The translations under genes were made by a program, and so were the position numbers. The notes under the pieces are model-generated. The model saw only the letters and a program-made list of their open reading frames with translations. It was not told the origin of the DNA and searched no databases. From contig JAHDHN010000014.1 of NCBI GenBank assembly GCA_020631295.1, positions 4,326 through 21,425 on the forward strand: a stretch of DNA of 17,100 nucleotides. Direction: 5' to 3'. Source of the DNA: Rickettsiales bacterium. Lineage in GTDB: Bacteria; Pseudomonadota; Alphaproteobacteria; Rickettsiales; UBA8987. Positions 13,015-17,100 of this stretch are shown here, one piece after another. Position 1 is the first letter of the stretch, and the number at the start of each line of letters is the position of its first letter.

Positions 13015-14991
13015 GTGAATAAAACCCTGAGAACCATTATTTCTTTTTTGTGCCTGTTCATTGTGCTCAGCATGGTGGGGCAATTTTTTTCCAGCAGTTT
13101 GAGCGGGCAGGATGTGCCCTTTAGCACCTTTTTGGAGCAAGTGGATGCGGGCGAGGTGCAGAGTGTATCTGTAGAGGGCTATAATATCAGCGGTACCTAT
13201 CAAGACGGTGCACGTTTTACGAGCTATATGCCGCCGCATTACAATAATCTGGTGGATCGCCTGGAAGCCAAGCAGGTGGAAATTACTGCGCGTGAACCGC
13301 AGGCCAGCGGATGGGATACGTTGTTTGGTGTGCTGATCAGCTGGTTCCCAATGCTGCTTCTGATTGGTGTATGGATTTTCTTTATGCGCCAAATGCAAGG
13401 TGGCAAAGGCGGCGGTGCCGGCGGTGGCGGGCCGTTTGGTTTTGGTAAGTCTAAGGCGCGCATGCTCACCGAAGAAAATAACAAGATTCGTTTTAATGAT
13501 GTGGCCGGTGTGGAAGAAGCCAAGGAAGAGTTGGAAGAGGTAGTGGATTTCTTAAAAGACCCGTCCAAATTCCAGAAGCTTGGCGGCAAAATCCCCAAAG
13601 GCTGCTTGTTGGTAGGCCCTCCGGGTACGGGTAAAACCTTGTTGGCAAAAGCTATTGCGGGTGAAGCCGGCGTGCCGTTTTTTACCATCTCCGGTTCTGA
13701 TTTTGTGGAGATGTTTGTGGGTGTGGGTGCCAGCCGTGTGCGTGACATGTTTGAGCAAGCACGCAAACACGCGCCATGCATTATTTTTGTAGATGAAATT
13801 GATGCGGTAGGGCGGCATCGCGGTGCAGGCTATGGCGGCGGTAACGATGAGCGCGAGCAAACGCTGAACCAAATTTTGGTAGAGATGGACGGGTTTGAGT
13901 CTAGCGAAGGTGTGATTGTGCTGGCCGCCACTAACCGCGCAGATGTGCTGGACCAGGCCTTGCTGCGCCCGGGTCGTTTTGATCGCCAAATTACCGTGCC
14001 AAACCCAGATATTGATGGGCGTGAAAAAATCTTGGGCATTCATACGCGCAAAGTGCCACTTTCGCCGGATGTAGATATTCGTGTGATTGCACGTGGTACG
14101 CCAGGTTTTTCAGGTGCAGATCTGGCCAATTTGGTGAATGAGGCGGCACTTTTAGCTGCGCGTCGCAGTAAAAAAATTGTGACCATGCAAGAGTTGGAAG
14201 ACGCCAAAGACAAGGTGATGATGGGCGTGGAGCGCCGTTCTATGGTAATGAGTGATGAGGAAAAAGAGCTGACAGCCTATCATGAGGCAGGCCACGCGAT
14301 TGTGGGCCTAAATTGTCCGGCCTCGGACCCCATTCACAAGGCGACCATTATTCCGCGCGGGCAAGCGTTGGGCATGGTGATGCGCCTGCCGGAGCGTGAC
14401 CGTATTTCTGTAACGCGTGAGAAATTGCATGCGGATCTGGCGGTGGCCATGGGTGGTCGTGTGGCAGAAGAAATGATTTTTGGCTATGACAAGGTGACCA
14501 GCGGTGCGTCTTCAGACATTCATATGGCCACCAATTTGGCAACCAAGATGGTAACCGAATGGGGCATGAGCGATAAAATCGGCCCGCTCTATCACGGTGA
14601 AAATGAGCAAGGCATGTATCAAGGCATGGCCTATGGCGGCGGTGCCAGCCGTGCAGAGGTGACCTCTGAGGTGATTGATGCTGAGGTAAAACGCATGGTA
14701 GAAGAGGCGTATCAGCGTGCAGAGAAAATCCTGACGGATCAGAATAAAGATCTGCACAAGCTGGCCAAGGCGCTGCTGCGCTATGAAACGCTTACCGGTG
14801 ACGAAATTACTGATGTGCTGAAAGGCAAGAAAGTGCGTGTGCATGAGGATGCTGAGGACGGTGATGCGGTGGCTGAGTCTATGTTGCCAAAGGTGAGTGC
14901 AAAGAAGAAAACGGCACGTAAAACCAGCAGCACAAGCAAAGCAAAGAAGCCGCGCAGTACGCCTGCAAGCAAGGCCAAAAAGGACGAGTAA
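13015..14991 (+). CDS. ftsH: ATP-dependent zinc metalloprotease FtsH
   Basis: 658 residues from GTG 13015. FtsH is a hexameric inner-membrane AAA+ protease that degrades misfolded membrane proteins and regulators such as LpxC in other Proteobacteria. There is a membrane segment at about 8-26, a periplasmic domain, and a second membrane segment at about 105-124 followed by a Gly-rich linker. Walker A GPPGTGKT is at 201-208, the pore-loop [13 protein letters not shown] follows, Walker B IIFVDEID is at 256-263, and the second region of homology RPGRFDR ends at 324. The zinc site is HEAGH at 423-427 with Asp501 as third ligand. The tail after about 610 is Lys/Ser/Thr-rich and low in complexity. 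glmM starts at the base after the stop. Confidence 0.98.
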   Translation: MNKTLRTIISFLCLFIVLSMVGQFFSSSLSGQDVPFSTFLEQVDAGEVQSVSVEGYNISGTYQDGARFTSYMPPHYNNLVDRLEAKQVEITAREPQASGWDTLFGVLISWFPMLLLIGVWIFFMRQMQGGKGGGAGGGGPFGFGKSKARMLTEENNKIRFNDVAGVEEAKEELEEVVDFLKDPSKFQKLGGKIPKGCLLVGPPGTGKTLLAKAIAGEAGVPFFTISGSDFVEMFVGVGASRVRDMFEQARKHAPCIIFVDEIDAVGRHRGAGYGGGNDEREQTLNQILVEMDGFESSEGVIVLAATNRADVLDQALLRPGRFDRQITVPNPDIDGREKILGIHTRKVPLSPDVDIRVIARGTPGFSGADLANLVNEAALLAARRSKKIVTMQELEDAKDKVMMGVERRSMVMSDEEKELTAYHEAGHAIVGLNCPASDPIHKATIIPRGQALGMVMRLPERDRISVTREKLHADLAVAMGGRVAEEMIFGYDKVTSGASSDIHMATNLATKMVTEWGMSDKIGPLYHGENEQGMYQGMAYGGGASRAEVTSEVIDAEVKRMVEEAYQRAEKILTDQNKDLHKLAKALLRYETLTGDEITDVLKGKKVRVHEDAEDGDAVAESMLPKVSAKKKTARKTSSTSKAKKPRSTPASKAKKDE

Positions 14992-16335
14992 ATGGCAAAT
15001 CTCTTTGGCACAGATGGCGTACGTGGGCTGGCTAATCATTTTCCGATGGATGCAGAAACAGCGCTGAAATTGGGCATGGCAGCGGGTTATCATTTTCGTC
15101 GTGGCAGCCATCGCCATAAGGTAGTGATCGGCAAAGATACGCGCCTGAGTGGTTATTTGATTGAGCCGGCATTGACAGCAGGCTTTATTTCCATGGGCAT
15201 GGATGTGGTGCTGCTTGGGCCGTTGCCCACTCCGGCCGTGTCTACCATCACACGTTCCATGCGTGCTGATTTGGGCGTGATGATTTCTGCAAGCCACAAC
15301 CCGTATCATGATAACGGCATTAAGTTCTTTTTGCCTAATGGTCTGAAGCTATCTGATACGGTGGAAGAGGAGCTATGCCGCTTGGTGGAATCGGATTTGA
15401 GTGATAAAAAACCAGCCGATGAGGCGCTGGGCCGTGCGGTGCGCTTGGATGATGCTGTAGGGCGTTATATTGAATATGTGAAGCAGAGCTTTCCTAAGCG
15501 CTTAACGTTGGATGGCTTGAAGGTGGTGATTGATTGTGCGCATGGCGCTGCATACAAAATCGCGCCGACTATCTTATGGGAGCTGGGCGCAGAGATTATT
15601 CCGATTGGGACGCAGCCAAACGGTTTTAACATTAATCAGCAATGCGGCTCTACCTATGCCAAGACCTTGCAGCAGCGTGTGGTGGAGGAAGGTGCGGATA
15701 TTGGCATTGCGCTGGACGGTGATGCCGACCGTATGATTGCGGTGGATGAAAAAGGCGAAGTGATTGACGGTGACCAAATTATTGGCGCGATTGCCAGCTA
15801 TTGGCATGCGCGCGGCATGCTGCGCGGGCAGGGTGTGGTGAATACGGTGATGGCCAATTTGGGCTTGGAGCAGTATTTAGCTGCACAAGAATTGCAGCTG
15901 GTGCGCACCCAGGTGGGTGATCGCTATGTGGCAGAAGCCATGCGCGAAGGCGGGTTTAATTTGGGCGGTGAACCTTCGGGTCATATTATTTTCAATGATT
16001 ATACCACTACGGGCGATGGCTTGATTGCGGGCTTGCAGGCTTTGGCAGTGATGGTGGAGCAGCAGCGCCCAGCAAGTGAGGCATTGCGTGTGTTTACACC
16101 GTTTCCGCAGTTGCTGCAAAATGTGCGTGTGAAACAGCGTCCTGATGCGGTGCTGGAGAAGGTGGCAGAAGATATTCGTGCTGCTGAAGCTGCATTGGGT
16201 GATAAAGGCCGTGTATTGATTCGGAAATCCGGCACAGAACCGTTGATTCGTGTGATGACCGAAGGTGAAGACGAAGCGGCGATCACAGAAGCCAATAATG
16301 CATTGGTAGCAGCAATAGAGCAGGCGGCTGCTTGA
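14992..16335 (+). CDS. glmM: Phosphoglucosamine mutase GlmM
   Basis: 447 residues, the standard length. GlmM turns glucosamine-6-phosphate into glucosamine-1-phosphate, the step before GlmU in UDP-GlcNAc synthesis for peptidoglycan and LPS. The N-terminus FGTDGVRG is strict. The phosphoserine loop [16 protein letters not shown] places the catalytic Ser at residue 101. The magnesium loop DGDADR is at 242-247, the sugar-binding GGEPSGH at 325-331, and the phosphate-binding [12 protein letters not shown] at 411-422. These separate GlmM from phosphomannomutases. The ATG directly follows the ftsH stop (TAAATG), so translation is probably coupled. The order ftsH-glmM is common in Proteobacteria. 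Confidence 0.97.
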   Translation: MANLFGTDGVRGLANHFPMDAETALKLGMAAGYHFRRGSHRHKVVIGKDTRLSGYLIEPALTAGFISMGMDVVLLGPLPTPAVSTITRSMRADLGVMISASHNPYHDNGIKFFLPNGLKLSDTVEEELCRLVESDLSDKKPADEALGRAVRLDDAVGRYIEYVKQSFPKRLTLDGLKVVIDCAHGAAYKIAPTILWELGAEIIPIGTQPNGFNINQQCGSTYAKTLQQRVVEEGADIGIALDGDADRMIAVDEKGEVIDGDQIIGAIASYWHARGMLRGQGVVNTVMANLGLEQYLAAQELQLVRTQVGDRYVAEAMREGGFNLGGEPSGHIIFNDYTTTGDGLIAGLQALAVMVEQQRPASEALRVFTPFPQLLQNVRVKQRPDAVLEKVAEDIRAAEAALGDKGRVLIRKSGTEPLIRVMTEGEDEAAITEANNALVAAIEQAAA

Positions 16336-17075
16336 AGCATGTGCTGCTCATAGGCGGTTCAGACTCCTCTGCTGGCGCAGGCATTGCCGCTGATATCCGT
16401 GCGATACAGCATCATAGCAATATTCATGCCAGCATTGCAATTACGGCCATTACTGCGCAACACACATATGCGGTGACACATATTCAGCCCACTACAGACA
16501 CAGCGCTGCAGGCACAGCTGGAAGCCGCCGAAACACTGGCGCCGATAGATGCGATAAAAATAGGCATGCTATGCAATACTGCGCAATGCGCAGTGTTGGG
16601 CAGATTCTTGAAAACACAAACATGCCCTATTGTGATAGACACAGTGTTGGTTGCCAGCAGCGGTGATGCGTTGTTGGATGAAGCTGCTTATGAGAGCTAC
16701 CAGGCACATGTGCTGCCGCATGCGGATCTGATTACACCCAATACAACAGAGGCCGACTTGCTGCGCAAGAAGGGAGCGTATAATCCATCTGCATTGCCGT
16801 TGCCTTTTGCAGTATTGGAAAAGGGCGGGCATGTTTCGGAAGTATCAGATACAGTAACTGACAAGCTCACATTGCCCGATGGTGAGGTGCTGGAATATAG
16901 CCACAAAAGGCAAGAGATGGCACCACGTGGCACGGGCTGCGCACTGGCTACCCATATTGCTGCTGGTATGGCAGAGGGAGAAGCACTCACAAAGGCAACA
17001 GAGCAGGGCATTGCATTGCTGCAACAACGTATGCGCCGGTCACAGCAAGTGGGTGATATGTGCGTGATGAAGTAA
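16332..17075 (+). CDS. thiD: Hydroxymethylpyrimidine/phosphomethylpyrimidine kinase ThiD, slightly divergent
   Basis: 247 residues, somewhat short for ThiD (about 260-270). ThiD phosphorylates HMP and HMP-P to give the pyrimidine half of thiamin. The ribokinase-type fold shows [18 protein letters not shown] near the N-terminus, [33 protein letters not shown] and LEKGGHVSE. The anion-hole motif is RGTGCAL at 199-205 with Cys203 as the expected catalytic residue. ThiD proteins usually have His before GTGC and DPVM rather than DTVL, so this one is mildly off-pattern; a pyridoxal-type kinase role is an alternative. The TTG start overlaps the glmM stop as TTGA; GTG 16341 is another possible start. 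No other thi gene is present in the window. Confidence 0.87.
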   Translation: MKHVLLIGGSDSSAGAGIAADIRAIQHHSNIHASIAITAITAQHTYAVTHIQPTTDTALQAQLEAAETLAPIDAIKIGMLCNTAQCAVLGRFLKTQTCPIVIDTVLVASSGDALLDEAAYESYQAHVLPHADLITPNTTEADLLRKKGAYNPSALPLPFAVLEKGGHVSEVSDTVTDKLTLPDGEVLEYSHKRQEMAPRGTGCALATHIAAGMAEGEALTKATEQGIALLQQRMRRSQQVGDMCVMK

Positions 17076-17100
17076 AAACGTTTAGTAACTCATACTATAG

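Noticed and set aside
14512..15309. A 265-codon minus-strand open frame antisense to ftsH and glmM
   Set aside because: Its translation is Cys/His-rich with no domain, and it lies opposite two well-supported genes. Codon bias of the plus strand explains the lack of stops.
1..17100. CRISPR array, tRNA, rRNA, phage or toxin-antitoxin genes
   Set aside because: No regularly spaced repeats, cloverleaf-like sequences or matching protein signatures were seen; nearly all bases belong to conserved housekeeping genes.

Overview
The window is a long, almost entirely + strand gene run that looks alphaproteobacterial. It holds the end of the S10 ribosomal operon, then the spc and alpha operons, followed by a Tol-Pal/cell-envelope cluster. 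The order secY-adk-rpsM-rpsK-rpoA-rplQ (adk between secY and rpsM, no rpmJ, no rpsD) and the later order pal-cpoB-tilS-ftsH-glmM are both typical of Alphaproteobacteria. Base composition is moderate by eye, not the high GC of Caulobacter or Rhizobium and not the low GC of Rickettsia. A deep-branching or uncultured alphaproteobacterial lineage is therefore plausible, but the sequence alone does not let me name the genus.

Layout. 1-5582: end of rpsC, then rplP, rpmC, rpsQ, rplN, rplX, rplE, rpsN, rpsH, rplF, rplR, rpsE, rpmD, rplO, with short or no gaps. 5583-5828: a 246-base gap dominated by a long imperfect inverted repeat (5590-5751). 5829-10217: secY, adk (overlapping by one base), rpsM, rpsK, rpoA, rplQ. 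10218-10483: a 266-base gap packed with four separate dyad symmetries, which marks the end of the ribosomal block and the start of the envelope block. 10484-11849: pal and cpoB (overlapping). 11850-11974: a 125-base gap with two more dyads. 11975-17075: tilS, ftsH, glmM and thiD, with gaps of 23 bases or less, abutting or overlapping.

How the genes work together. The first block makes ribosomal proteins of both subunits, the Sec translocon channel, adenylate kinase and the RNA polymerase alpha subunit, a growth-linked regulon read as one or a few transcripts. The second block serves the cell envelope and quality control: Pal and CpoB belong to the Tol-Pal division machinery, FtsH is the membrane AAA+ protease, and GlmM feeds UDP-GlcNAc synthesis for peptidoglycan and LPS. 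TilS modifies tRNA-Ile2, and ThiD phosphorylates the thiamin pyrimidine precursor.

I found no clear new biological system. The parts worth a second look are non-coding: the 162-base element between rplO and secY, the hairpin cluster before pal, and a palindrome between cpoB and tilS. Smaller protein oddities are Ala/Lys tails on L29, L15 and FtsH, a small insertion near the L6 C-terminus, a short TilS, a ThiD with changed motif residues, and a pal gene with no tolB upstream. No tRNA, rRNA, CRISPR, insertion sequence or phage gene was seen.
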